Program-made: the position numbers and the translations under genes
NCBI RefSeq assembly: GCF_013364275.1
Contig: NZ_CP054932.1
Span: 6,634,001 to 6,698,000, forward strand
DNA from: Actinomadura sp. NAK00032
GTDB lineage: Bacteria > Actinomycetota > Actinomycetes > Streptosporangiales > Streptosporangiaceae
Direction of reading: 5' to 3'
DNA length: 64,000 nucleotides
Part shown: positions 49,969-58,356 of the stretch, in pieces
Layout of the letters: every line of letters begins with the position of its first letter
Numbering within the stretch: the stretch's first letter is position 1
Notes under the pieces: generated by a model
Seen by the model: the letters and a program-made list of their open reading frames with translations, nothing else
Database searches by the model: none
Told to the model about the DNA's origin: nothing

Positions 49969-50101
49969 TCGAGATCAGCACCATCGCGACCGGACGTCCG
50001 CCCTCGTTGCCCTGGGCCGCCCCGGCGCGCGTCAGCAGGTACACGAAGAACGCCAGGAAGCCCGCGGCGACGACGTCCATCGCCGCGGCCAGCGCGGTCA
50101 C
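49925..50101 (-). CDS. Small membrane protein (58 aa)
   Basis: 58 residues from a GTG. Two hydrophobic helices, VVAAGFLAFFVYLLTRAG and VAMVLISISLCLLSVPLWAL, are separated by QGNEGGRP, a compact helical hairpin. A stop-free frame of this composition between two convergent or divergent genes, with regular hydrophobic spacing, supports real coding. It overlaps the 3' end of cbbR by 44 bp on the opposite strand. The lack of an ATG is a weakness. Function unknown. Confidence 0.5.
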   Translation of the reverse strand: MTALAAAMDVVAAGFLAFFVYLLTRAGAAQGNEGGRPVAMVLISISLCLLSVPLWALP

Positions 50102-50225
50102 GACACCACCATCCGGATCACCGGAGCAACCCTAGAGGAGTGCGGTCGCTCACAATGGCCGTCCGCACCACATGGGAGCACCCGGACGGGACAGAATCGC
50201 ATTCGGAACAGTGAGAGGGGCCACC

Positions 50226-51422
50226 ATGACCGCCGACCGCCCGCACGACTCCGCCCGCGCGTACGACATCGTCCTGTTCGGCGCCACCGGCTTCACCGGC
50301 GGGCTGACCGCCGAGTACCTGGCCGCCACCGCCCGGCCGGGGACGCGCTGGGCCCTCGCCGGACGCGACCGGGCCAAGCTGGAGGCGGTCCGCGACCGGC
50401 TGACGAAGATCGACCCGGCGTGCGCCGAGCTGGAGCTGCTCCACGCCGACACCACCGACGCCGCCTCGATCGAGGCCATCGCGGACGCGGCGCGGGTCGT
50501 CATCACCACGGTCGGCCCCTACGTCAAGTACGGCGAGCCCCTGGTCGCGGCGTGCGCGCGCGCCGGAACCGACTATGTCGACCTCACCGGCGAGCCCACC
50601 TTCGTCGACCGCATGTACGTCAAGTACCACCGGCAGGCGGTGGACAGCGGGGCGCGCATCGTCCACGCGTGCGGGTTCGACTCCATTCCGCACGACCTCG
50701 GCGCCTACTTCACGGTCAAGCAGCTCCCCGAGGGCGTCCCGCTGCACATCGAGGGGTTCCTGCGGGTGCAGGGGTCGGCGTCCGGCGGCACCCTGCACTC
50801 GGCGATCGGCATCTTCGGCGACCCGGCCGGGATGCTGCGCGCCGAGCGCGAGCGCCGCCGGGTGGAGGAGCCGCCCGCCGGGCGCCGGGTGCGGATCTCG
50901 CGGTCCCCCGCGCCCAGGGCCCGCGTCGGGGACGGCTGGACGCTGCCGCTGCCCACCATCGACCCGCAGATCGTCACCCGGTCGGCGGCGGCGCTCGACC
51001 GCTACGGCCCCGACTTCTCCTACGGCCACTACCTCGCCGTCCGGCATCTCGCGACGGCCGCCGGGATCGCTGCGGGCTTCGGCGGCCTGACCGCGGTCGC
51101 CGCCGTGCCCCCGGCCCGCAAGGCGCTGCTCCGCTTCGCGACGCCCGGCGAGGGGCCGTCCCCGGAGCGCCGCGCCCGCAACTGGTTCAGCGTGAAGTTC
51201 GCCGGCGAGGGCGGCGGGAAGCGCGTGGTCACCGAGGTCGCGGGCGGCGACCCCGGCTACGGCGAGACGGCCAAGATGCTCGCCGAGTCGGCGCTGTGCC
51301 TGGCGCACGACGACCTGCCCGCGACGTCCGGGCAGGTCACCACGGCGGCGGCGATGGGGGACGCGCTGATCGGGCGGCTCGTCGGGGCCGGCATCACCTT
51401 CCGGGTGCTGGACGAGCGGTGA
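50226..51422 (+). CDS. Saccharopine-dehydrogenase-like (trans-acting enoyl-reductase type) oxidoreductase
   Basis: 398 residues, ATG with GAGAGGGG. A Rossmann NAD(P) site (VLFGATGFTGGLTAEYL) opens the protein; TDYVDLTGEPTFVDRMYVKYH and IVHACGFDSIPHDLGAYF are diagnostic of the family that includes mycobacterial Rv2953, the trans-acting enoyl reductase of phenolglycolipid synthesis. A single weakly hydrophobic helix near residues 283-300 suggests membrane association. Despite the lipid-synthase locus 19 kb away there is no operon link. Exact substrate unknown. Confidence 0.87.
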   Translation: MTADRPHDSARAYDIVLFGATGFTGGLTAEYLAATARPGTRWALAGRDRAKLEAVRDRLTKIDPACAELELLHADTTDAASIEAIADAARVVITTVGPYVKYGEPLVAACARAGTDYVDLTGEPTFVDRMYVKYHRQAVDSGARIVHACGFDSIPHDLGAYFTVKQLPEGVPLHIEGFLRVQGSASGGTLHSAIGIFGDPAGMLRAERERRRVEEPPAGRRVRISRSPAPRARVGDGWTLPLPTIDPQIVTRSAAALDRYGPDFSYGHYLAVRHLATAAGIAAGFGGLTAVAAVPPARKALLRFATPGEGPSPERRARNWFSVKFAGEGGGKRVVTEVAGGDPGYGETAKMLAESALCLAHDDLPATSGQVTTAAAMGDALIGRLVGAGITFRVLDER

Positions 51423-52578
51423 CCCCGTCGGCGGCGGCCCCTCGGCGCCCGGGGATCGGGATGACGGCCTCGACGATCGTCCCGGCGCCCGGCCTGCTCG
51501 TCACCGCGACCCGCCCGCCGAGCAGCTCGGCGCGCTCGCGCATGCCGCGCAGCCCGTAGCAGTCCGGCCGCACCCCTTTGACGAGGCCCTGCGCGAACAC
51601 GTCCCGGACGGAGAACCCCGTCCCGTCGTCGGCGACCCGCAGCCGGACGCGGTCGGCGGAGTGCTCCAGCAGCAGGTCGACGCAGCTCGCGGACGCGTGC
51701 CGCAACGCGTTGCCGACGGCCTCCTGCGCGATCCGGTAGAGCGCGGTCTGCACGTGGTCGGGCAGTTCGTTATCCAGCTCGCCCTCGACGGTCACCGTGA
51801 CGTCGAGCGCGCCGGACGGCCCCGGGCCGTCGCCGGCCTCCCGGGCGAGGGTGGCGAGCGCCGCCGACAGGCCGAGGTCGTCCAGCACGGGCGGCCGCAG
51901 CCCCCCGATCGCCGCGCGGGTCTCGGCCGCGGCCAGCTCGCACAGCCGCCGCGCCATCATGATCTGCGCCAGCCCCTCCGGGTGGTGCTCGGGCAGTGCC
52001 CGCTCGGCGGCCGACAGGTGGAAGCCGAGGCTGGCGAGCCGCTGCGCCAGGCCGTCGTGGATCTCCCGGCTCAGCCGGGACCGCTCCGCCTCCTGCGCCT
52101 CGACGGCCCGCTCGGCGAACCGCTCCGCCGCGTGCTCGCGCTCGCGGGCGCTGCGCAGCCGGCGGCAGGACGACAGCACCGGCGCGAACAGCCCGGCGAG
52201 CGCGGTGGCGAGCGCGAGGTCCTCGGGCGGGACGGGCCCGGCCGCCCGGACGTCCACGACCGCGATCACGCGGCCGTCGCCGGGCACCGGGATCGCGGCG
52301 CCGCGCCCGTCGGCGTGCGGGCGCGCCCGGCCGTGCGCGGCGACCCAGCCGGCGTCGCCCTCCCCCAGCGGGACGGGCGGGCCCGCCCATTCGAGGGCGC
52401 GCTCCTCCTCGTCCAGCACGTACACGTCGCAGAACGTCAGCGCCCGCGCCGACCGCACCACCAGGCAGGCCAGCTCGTCGGCCATCCGGGGCAGCTCGCG
52501 GTCGGAGCAGGCCGCCGCGACGACGCGGACGAGCAGGTCGGCGCCGCGCCCGGCGAGCAGTTCCAGCGGGGACGTCAC
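51394..52578 (-). CDS. GAF-type sensor histidine kinase (NarX/LiaS-like)
   Basis: 394 residues; GTG start overlaps the response-regulator stop by 4 nt. Residues 10-175 form a GAF-like input domain with a CDVYVLDEEERALEW strand; no TM segment, so sensing is cytoplasmic. The HisKA_3 phosphoacceptor helix is SREIHDGLAQRLASLGFHLS; the HATPase domain follows with IAQEAVGNALRHA, VADDGTGFS and GLRGMRERAELLGG. C-terminal 20 residues are disordered. It pairs with the adjacent NarL-family regulator. The 3' end overlaps the convergent oxidoreductase gene by 29 bp. Confidence 0.92.
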   Translation of the reverse strand: MTSPLELLAGRGADLLVRVVAAACSDRELPRMADELACLVVRSARALTFCDVYVLDEEERALEWAGPPVPLGEGDAGWVAAHGRARPHADGRGAAIPVPGDGRVIAVVDVRAAGPVPPEDLALATALAGLFAPVLSSCRRLRSAREREHAAERFAERAVEAQEAERSRLSREIHDGLAQRLASLGFHLSAAERALPEHHPEGLAQIMMARRLCELAAAETRAAIGGLRPPVLDDLGLSAALATLAREAGDGPGPSGALDVTVTVEGELDNELPDHVQTALYRIAQEAVGNALRHASASCVDLLLEHSADRVRLRVADDGTGFSVRDVFAQGLVKGVRPDCYGLRGMRERAELLGGRVAVTSRPGAGTIVEAVIPIPGRRGAAADGVTARPAPGR

Positions 52579-53231
52579 CGGAACAGCCCCTCGCGCAGCG
52601 CGACCGCGATCGCCGCCGACCGGTCGGTCACCTCCAGCTTGCGGTAGAGGGCGCGCAGGTGGCTCTTCACGGTCTCCTCGCTGAGCACCAGCCGCGCCGC
52701 GATCGCCTTGTTCGACAGGCCGCCGACCAGCAGCGACAGCACCTCGCTCTCGCGCTGGGTGAGGCCGCGGTTGGCGCCCGGCCAGAACTCGCCGCGGGTC
52801 AGCCGGGCGGCGGTGACCGCCATCCGCCCGGCGAGCGTCGGGTCGATGACCGTCTCGCCCCGCGCGACCTCCTCCAGCCGGCGGACCAGCTCGGGGCCGT
52901 CCACCCGCTTGAGGAGGTAGCCGCCGGCCCCGGCGCGCAGCGCCTCGAAGACGTACTGCTCGTCGTCGTAGACCGACAGGAACACCACCCGCGCCTCCGG
53001 GACGCGGCCGGTGATCACCCGGCACAGGTCGAGGCCGCTCTCGGGGCCGAGCCGCACGTCCAGCAGGACGACGTCGGGGCGCAGCGCGGTCACCAGCCGG
53101 GCCGCCTCGTCCCCCGTCCCCGCCTGCCCGACGACGCGCACCCGGCCGGCGAACCCGGCCAGCATGGCCTGCAGCCCGGCGAGGATCATCTCGTGGTCGT
53201 CCACCAGGACGACGCGTACGGGGACTCCCAT
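52575..53231 (-). CDS. NarL/FixJ-family response regulator
   Basis: 218 residues. Receiver with VLVDDHEM (acidic pocket), phospho-acceptor Asp in VVLLDVRLG, Thr/Ser switch in VFLSVYDD and Lys in GYLLKR. The C-terminal LuxR-type HTH is intact (LTQRESEVLSLLVGGLSNKAIAARLVLSEETVKSHLRALYRKL). First gene of the kinase operon and divergent from phosphoribulokinase, so it could affect that gene, though that is only positional. Confidence 0.94.
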   Translation of the reverse strand: MGVPVRVVLVDDHEMILAGLQAMLAGFAGRVRVVGQAGTGDEAARLVTALRPDVVLLDVRLGPESGLDLCRVITGRVPEARVVFLSVYDDEQYVFEALRAGAGGYLLKRVDGPELVRRLEEVARGETVIDPTLAGRMAVTAARLTRGEFWPGANRGLTQRESEVLSLLVGGLSNKAIAARLVLSEETVKSHLRALYRKLEVTDRSAAIAVALREGLFR

Positions 53232-53402
53232 CCCGGCACGATAACAACCGGAAGCTACTCACCAGTAGCCCTCGGCGCGCGCCGGTCCGGAGGCTCCCTC
53301 CGGCGATTCACCCCCGGCCTCACCTGATTGGGGGACGCGCCCGCCCGCCCCGCCCCGTACTCTCCTGTACGAAAATTGAATTCCGCAGGACGGAGGAGCC
53401 AG

Positions 53403-54374
53403 GTGCCCCATCGGATCGTGCATATGCTCCGGGCGCGCGGAGCGGGCCGCCGCCCCGTCATGCTCGCGATCGCGGGCGACAGCGCGGCGGGCAAGACGAC
53501 GCTGACCAGGGGGCTTGTGCAGTGTCTCGGGGCCGACCGGATGACCGCGGTCTGCGTGGACGACTACCACCGCTACGACCGCGCCGAGCGGGCGGGCAAG
53601 CCGTTCACGGCGCTGCACCCCGACTGCAACCACATCGACGTCATGGAGCAGCACCTCCAGCTGCTGTCGATGGGCGAGCCGATCCTCAAGCCGGTCTACG
53701 ACCACGCCACGGGCGAGCTCGTCCGGCCGGAACTGGTCGAGCCCCGCGACTTCGTGATCGTCGAGGGCCTGCTGCCGCTGCACACCCGGATGGCGCGGGC
53801 CTGCTTCGACATCACCGTCTACCTGGACCCGCCCGAGCCGCTGCGCCACTCCTGGAAGGTCCGCCGCGACTGCGAGAAGCGCGGCTACAGCCCCGAGCAG
53901 GTCATGGCGGAGCTGGCCCGGCGCGAGCCGGAGAGCGCCGCCTACATCCGGCCGCAGCGCAAGCACGCCGACATCGTCGTCCGGTTCGCGCCCGTCGCCG
54001 GGCGCCTCGACCCGCCCGGCACCCCGCTGTCCGCCGAACTGCTGCTGCGCCCGACGATCGACCACCCGGAGCTGGCGGACGTCCTGGACGGCGGCGCCGG
54101 CGACACCGAGACCGCCCTGCACCTGCGGCTGCACCGCGACACCGACGGCCGCCCGGTCGACGCCCTGCACGTCCACGGCTACGTCTCGCCGGAGGAGTCG
54201 CAGGTCGTCAAGAAGGCCATCTGGGAGCGGCTCGGGCCGCGCGCGGGCACCGCGCTCCCCGATCCGGACGCGCTCGGCCGCCTCGGCGACACCGGGACCA
54301 GCGACCCGCTCGCGATCACCCAGCTCCTGCTGCTCTACCACCTGCTCGACGCCGACCACCGCCAGGCCGCCTAG
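53403..54374 (+). CDS. prk: Phosphoribulokinase
   Basis: 323 residues; GTG with GGAGGAG upstream. Makes ribulose 1,5-bisphosphate from ribulose 5-phosphate and ATP for Rubisco. P-loop IAGDSAAGKTTL (about 23-34), DDYHRYDRAERA (catalytic Asp and substrate Arg), PVYDHATGEL and VIVEGLLPLH (Walker B-like) are all present; RRDCEKRGYSPEQVM is the family's mid-region. The enzyme is longer than uridine kinases. It stands alone 4.6 kb from cbbL, divergent from the response regulator, with its own upstream region. Confidence 0.95.
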   Translation: MPHRIVHMLRARGAGRRPVMLAIAGDSAAGKTTLTRGLVQCLGADRMTAVCVDDYHRYDRAERAGKPFTALHPDCNHIDVMEQHLQLLSMGEPILKPVYDHATGELVRPELVEPRDFVIVEGLLPLHTRMARACFDITVYLDPPEPLRHSWKVRRDCEKRGYSPEQVMAELARREPESAAYIRPQRKHADIVVRFAPVAGRLDPPGTPLSAELLLRPTIDHPELADVLDGGAGDTETALHLRLHRDTDGRPVDALHVHGYVSPEESQVVKKAIWERLGPRAGTALPDPDALGRLGDTGTSDPLAITQLLLLYHLLDADHRQAA

Positions 54375-54469
54375 CGCGGCGCGGCGGCGGACGGCGGCGT
54401 GCGGCTCCGCGTGCGCGCGGGGAGGCCCCGGGGCTTTGGACCTGTGCCCCGGGCCGCGCGCAGGCGGCC

Positions 54470-54511
54470 GCCGGGAGGGCGCCCACGCGGGCGCGCCGGC
54501 GCCCTCCCGGC
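54470..54511. terminator. Hairpin terminator between prk and the channel gene
   Basis: A 14-bp perfect stem (54470-54483 with 54498-54511) and a 14-nt GC-rich loop that can fold further. It lies between the convergent prk and channel genes, 5 bp before the channel stop, so it can serve both. No T-run, as is usual in high-GC actinomycetes. Confidence 0.7.
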
Positions 54512-54516
54512 ACTCG

Positions 54517-55575
54517 TCAGATCTCGGCCCAGGCGATGACCGGGCGGTCAGGCGCGACCACCGCGAGCGACTGGCCGCCCCGGATCCGCTCGTCCGGCGC
54601 GGACGTGAGCCGGAACCGGGCGTTCGGGCGGTGCGACTCGCCGACCGCGAGCAGCGTGCTGCCCCGCCGCAGCAGGAAGATCGCCACGTCCACGCGGGAC
54701 CACTCGCCGGCGTCCTCGGGGACGTCCACCCGGTAGAGGGTGCCGTCGGAGTCGAGCGTGCTGGCGAGGTTGTGGTGGATCGCGGCGACTCCGGGGTTGC
54801 GGATCGCGTCCGCCACCACGGCCGGGTCGTCGATGTCGACCGGCTCGATGTCGGCGCTGACCAGGTGCAGCGCCTCGGTGATCTCGGCGCGGCGGCCGCC
54901 GTCGCGCAGCCCGGCCAGCATGTGGACGGGCGGCTCCCCGTGCCGCCGCAGGTAGGCCGACACGCCGAGCATGACGCGGACGGTCTCGTCGTCGGACCGG
55001 CCGACCACGAGCACGGTGCGGGCCTTCTCCAGGCACGCCCGCTCGTAGGCGGTGCCGTCGTTGGCGACCACGTCGTACAGGTCGGGGTCGGGGTTCTCGC
55101 CCGCCAGCTCCTCCGGCCAGAACAGCGCGACGACGGGCGTCTTGGCGTACGCGGGGTCGGCGCGCAGCTGGCCGGTGATCGCGCGCATCGCCTCGCGCTC
55201 GTAGCCGATGACCGCCACATGGTCGCGCTTGTGCAGCCGCGCCTGGCCGTTGGCCCGCATGGTCCTGCCCTTCCCCATCCAGAGCGTCAGCTCGGCGAAC
55301 ATCACCAGGCCCGCGGTGAGCCCGGCGACGATGATGATCACGCCGCCGATCCGGCCGCCCGCGGTGGCCGGGGCCAGATCCCCGTAGCCGGTGGTGGTGC
55401 CGCTGACCAGGAAGTACCAGAGGTACTCGTGCGGCTTCTTGATGTCGGCGCCGGGCTCCTCGAACACCGCGATGAGCAGCCAGCCCACCACGAAGGCCGC
55501 GAGCAGCACCAGCGCGGGCGCCCGCCAGCTCCGCCCGGTGATCCGCGTGACCAGGCGCATCAGCACGATCGGCAT
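54517..55575 (-). CDS. Two-TM potassium channel with RCK-type regulatory domains
   Basis: 352 residues. TM1 (APALVLLAAFVVGWLLIAVF), pore helix with filter TTTGYGDL and TM2 (GGVIIIVAGLTAGLVMFAEL) form a classical tetrameric K+ pore. The soluble part begins KRDHVAVIGYEREAMRAITGQL (Rossmann-like RCK 1) and has a second lobe from about residue 225. MthK-type channels gate on Ca2+ or nucleotides, but the ligand here is unclear. ATG chosen at the start of MPIVLMRL; upstream sequence is not coding in character. Confidence 0.9.
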   Translation of the reverse strand: MPIVLMRLVTRITGRSWRAPALVLLAAFVVGWLLIAVFEEPGADIKKPHEYLWYFLVSGTTTGYGDLAPATAGGRIGGVIIIVAGLTAGLVMFAELTLWMGKGRTMRANGQARLHKRDHVAVIGYEREAMRAITGQLRADPAYAKTPVVALFWPEELAGENPDPDLYDVVANDGTAYERACLEKARTVLVVGRSDDETVRVMLGVSAYLRRHGEPPVHMLAGLRDGGRRAEITEALHLVSADIEPVDIDDPAVVADAIRNPGVAAIHHNLASTLDSDGTLYRVDVPEDAGEWSRVDVAIFLLRRGSTLLAVGESHRPNARFRLTSAPDERIRGGQSLAVVAPDRPVIAWAEI

Positions 55576-55673
55576 CCGCGCAGCGTGGCAGCGGACAAAT
55601 CCCCACGTCAAGCGCAAACCGGTCACAGTCCGGGCGCGCCGACGACCGGACGCGGCCACCGGCCACCGGCCAC

Positions 55674-55718
55674 GCCGGACGCGCCGGACGCGCCGGACGC
55701 GCCGGACGCGCCGGACGC
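55674..55718. repeat. Five tandem 9-bp units between channel and zinc-ribbon genes
   Basis: GCCGGACGC repeated five times without error, 5 bp before the zinc-ribbon stop codon. It is in a non-coding 147-bp spacer and is likely a slippage product. Confidence 0.9.
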
Positions 55719-55722
55719 GCGG

Positions 55723-56106
55723 TCAGCCGGCCGGGCCCCGCTTCAGGACGCGGGACAGTGCGGCCGCCACCTCCTCCGACAGGCCGCCGTCGGACGGCCT
55801 GTCGGCGCCCGCGCCACCCGTCCCGGCGGCACGGTCGGCACCGGCGGGCACCAGACCGGCGTCCCCGGGCTCGTCCCGCACGGCGGGACGGGTGTGCCCG
55901 CAGCCGCGGCACTCGACCTCGCCGAGCCGGCACACCAGGGCCGCCGACCCGCACTCGGAGCAGCGGTCCAGGTCGTCCGCCCAGTCGCGGGCGGCCTGGC
56001 AGCTCGGGCAGACCAGCACCTGGCGCTCCGCCTTGACACCGCGCTTCCACGGGCTCGCGCCGCGCACGGGGTCGGTCTGCCGCGCCCCGCAGCGGTAGCA
56101 GGGCAT
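55723..56106 (-). CDS. Four-zinc-knuckle small protein
   Basis: 127 residues; ATG with GGAGG upstream. Four CxxC pairs (CYRC, CPSC, CSEC, CRGC) in the first 70 residues suggest two zinc ribbons. The C-terminal half is Gly/Ala-rich and ends in a helix (LSEEVAAALSRVL). No enzymatic domain. Likely nucleic-acid or protein binding. It is in the same direction as the peroxiredoxin, 71 bp downstream. Confidence 0.72.
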   Translation of the reverse strand: MPCYRCGARQTDPVRGASPWKRGVKAERQVLVCPSCQAARDWADDLDRCSECGSAALVCRLGEVECRGCGHTRPAVRDEPGDAGLVPAGADRAAGTGGAGADRPSDGGLSEEVAAALSRVLKRGPAG

Positions 56107-56177
56107 CACACCTCCAGAGGTGCCGGGACCGGTTCCGGCCAGGCCCGCTTCGGCCGGGCCGGGACCGGTCCGTCTGC

Positions 56178-56729
56178 TCAGAGCCCGGCGAGCGCCTCGC
56201 GGTACTCGTCGATGTCGCGCGCGTCCGGGATCGCGTTCACGACCCGCCACCGGACCACGCCCTCGGTGTCGATGATGAAGGTGCCGCGCAGCGCCAGGCC
56301 CTTGGCCTCGTCGAAGACGCCGTAGCGCCGCGCCGTGCCGCCGTGCGGCCAGAAGTCCGACAGCAGCGGGAACCAGAACCTCTCCTGGTCCGACCAGGCG
56401 CGCAGGGCGAACATCGAGTCGACCGAGACGGCGAGCAGCTGCGCGCCGCTCCCGCCCGCGCCGTCGCCCGCGTCCCTGAACTCGTCCCTGAGCCGGGTCA
56501 GCTCCCCCGTGCACACACCGCTGAACGCCAGCGGATAGAACACGAGGACGACGTTCCGCTCGCCGCGGAAGCCCGACAGCCGCACGGGGGTGCCGTGCTG
56601 GTCCGCGAGCTCGAAGTCGGGCGCCTGCGCGCCCACTTCCACGCCGCCCGCTTCCCGGCTGCCCGAGTCCGCGCCGCCCACGTCGACGGCGCCCGGGCTC
56701 GCGCCCGTGCCGTCCGCGTTGACCGACAA
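56178..56729 (-). CDS. AhpE-like 1-Cys peroxiredoxin
   Basis: 183 residues from a TTG (GTAGGAC upstream); an internal GTG at VEVGAQAPDFELADQHG would give the usual 153-residue AhpE length, so the extra Gly/Ala-rich N-terminus is doubtful. FYPLAFSGVCTGELTRLRDEF holds the peroxidatic Cys in the PxxxxxC-type site; DQERFWFPLLSD and the late RWRVVNAIPDARD are family-typical. It reduces peroxides, in actinomycetes likely using mycothiol/mycoredoxin. Just downstream of the DUF3052 gene. Confidence 0.92.
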   Translation of the reverse strand: MSVNADGTGASPGAVDVGGADSGSREAGGVEVGAQAPDFELADQHGTPVRLSGFRGERNVVLVFYPLAFSGVCTGELTRLRDEFRDAGDGAGGSGAQLLAVSVDSMFALRAWSDQERFWFPLLSDFWPHGGTARRYGVFDEAKGLALRGTFIIDTEGVVRWRVVNAIPDARDIDEYREALAGL

Positions 56730-56744
56730 GTCCTACCGCCCCGG

Positions 56745-57173
56745 CTACTTGCGGACCTTGGGCGCGACCAGCCGCGTGCCCGACCACTCCTTGGCCGCGC
56801 TGATGCTGCTGGTCTGCGAGAGCCCGGCCGTCTGCGCGGCCTCGCCGATGTCGCTGGGCTCCACGTGCCCGTCCCGCCCCGCCTTGGGCGTCAGCAGCCA
56901 GATGTTGCCGCCGCTGGTGAGCGGGACCATCGCGTCGGTCAGGCCCTCGAACAGGTCGCCGTCCTCCTCGCGCCACCACAGCAGCACGATGTCGACCACG
57001 TCCTCGTAGTCCTCGTCGAGCAGTTCGTTCCCCGTGAGTTCTTCGACGGAGCGACGAAGCTCCTCGTCGACGTCGTCGTCGAAGCCGATCTCCTGCACCA
57101 CCTGGCCCGCCTTCAGGCCGAGCCGTTCGGCCAGGCTGCGCTCAGACTGCGCCTGACCCGCGGTCGCGCTCAC
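56745..57173 (-). CDS. DUF3052-family protein
   Basis: 142 residues from a GTG with GGGAGGAC. SLAERLGLKAGQVVQEIG and DEELRRSVEELTG...LDEDYEDVVDIVLLWWREEDGDL give the acidic core; IWLLTPKAGRDGHVEPSDI closes the domain. DUF3052 is near-universal in actinobacteria, small and cytoplasmic, without known activity. It lies 15 bp upstream of the peroxiredoxin and is probably co-transcribed. Confidence 0.92.
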   Translation of the reverse strand: MSATAGQAQSERSLAERLGLKAGQVVQEIGFDDDVDEELRRSVEELTGNELLDEDYEDVVDIVLLWWREEDGDLFEGLTDAMVPLTSGGNIWLLTPKAGRDGHVEPSDIGEAAQTAGLSQTSSISAAKEWSGTRLVAPKVRK

Positions 57174-57382
57174 GAAAGTCCTCCCATTGTCGTCAGTCCG
57201 CACGGTGCCGTGCACTCTCGATTCCGGCCCCCCGGGACGGGTGGCCCGCCCGCACCTGTGCGGTGTTTGCGGGACAGTCCACACAAGTGAGGGCCTCCAG
57301 CGCAAGTGTCTTCCGGGCTTTTGGTCGCCTCATTGGCCCGATTCCCCGTTTCCCGGGGACCTTCTCATCACTTCGGGAAGGC

Positions 57383-57790
57383 TCATCCCTTCAGGAAGGA
57401 CAAGCGGACCTGCCGGTCGGGGTTGTCCACGTTGAGGTCGACGACGGCCACCGACTGCCACGTCCCGAGGGCGAGGCGCCCGCCCACGACCGGCAGGGTC
57501 GCGTACGGCGGGACGAGGGCGGGCAGCACGTGCGACCGCCCGTGCCCCCGCGAGCCGTGCGCGTGCCGCCAGCGGTCGTCCGCCGGCAGCAGGTCGCCCA
57601 GGGCGGCCAGCAGGTCGTCGTCGCTGCCCGCGCCCAGCTCCAGGATCGCCACGCCGGCGGTCGCGTGCGGGACGAAGACGTGCAGCAGCCCGTCACCGCC
57701 CGCCGCCGCGGCGAACCGCTCGCATTCGGCCGTGATGTCGTGCACGGTCTCGCTCGTACCGGTGGCCACCCGGACCACGGTGCTCTCCAT
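57383..57790 (-). CDS. YjbQ/UPF0047 family protein
   Basis: 135 residues, trimeric YjbQ-like fold. HDITAECERF, LLHVFVPHATAGVAILE (conserved His and Thr), DDRWRHAHGSRGHGRSHVLPAL and LALGTWQSVAVVDLN show the family's metal/phosphate site. Some members have weak thiamin phosphate synthase activity; the physiological role is unclear. Single gene. The 209-bp spacer to the right of its stop carries the DUF3052 promoter. Confidence 0.9.
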   Translation of the reverse strand: MESTVVRVATGTSETVHDITAECERFAAAAGGDGLLHVFVPHATAGVAILELGAGSDDDLLAALGDLLPADDRWRHAHGSRGHGRSHVLPALVPPYATLPVVGGRLALGTWQSVAVVDLNVDNPDRQVRLSFLKG

Positions 57791-57863
57791 GGTCCCGTGT
57801 CTACCCCATCCGCGGCACCGGACGCGTCCGCGCCCGCGCGGATCTCACCGGTCTGCGGCCCTG

Positions 57864-58061
57864 TCAGTGCGAAATGTGCTCCCGTGACTCGACGACCGAG
57901 TCCGGCCCCGGGAAGATGAGGCTCTCGCGGCCGTCGGGGAACCTGACCACGTACGGCGGGCCGCCGTCCGCGCCCCGTACCTCGACGATCTCGCCGAGCT
58001 GGTCGGGGTTCCCCACGTTCCTGCCGTGGACGTGCAGCCGGTCTCCGATGTGTGCCTTCAT
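57864..58061 (-). CDS. DUF1918 small protein
   Basis: 65 residues. Whole length matches DUF1918: MKAHIGDRLHVHGR, RGEIVEVRG-type GEIVEVRGADG and PPYVVRFPDGRESLIFPGPDS. An SH3-like small barrel, common in actinobacteria and often stress-induced; role unknown. ATG with GGGAGAACGCC upstream. Confidence 0.88.
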   Translation of the reverse strand: MKAHIGDRLHVHGRNVGNPDQLGEIVEVRGADGGPPYVVRFPDGRESLIFPGPDSVVESREHISH

Positions 58062-58356
58062 GGCGTTCTCCCAAGCTCGTGCGTCCGCCGCCGGGACGGA
58101 CCGTGCCGGGCGTGTGGCGAGTCCTTCCTCTCAGCTTCATTCGTTCCCCGCACCCCGGCGGGGGCAACCCGCCGGGACGGGAAAAAGACGTCCTCAGGGG
58201 CAGCATGGTTACCCGTTGGTAGAGATGCGTTAGCCGTCCTGAACGGCGACGATGGGATCACCAGACGAGCGACCGACAGTCTGCCGGGGACCGGTGGCCT
58301 CCCGAGCGGCGGCCATGGGTCTCACCAGCAAAGACGGTAAGGACAGAGGGGACCCC

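Noticed and set aside
55674-55718. Possible CRISPR or origin repeat
   Set aside because: Unit is 9 bp with no spacers; no cas genes or DnaA boxes nearby.
58062-58356. Riboswitch in the aceE leader
   Set aside because: Some hairpins occur, but I could not match a conserved core of any known class.
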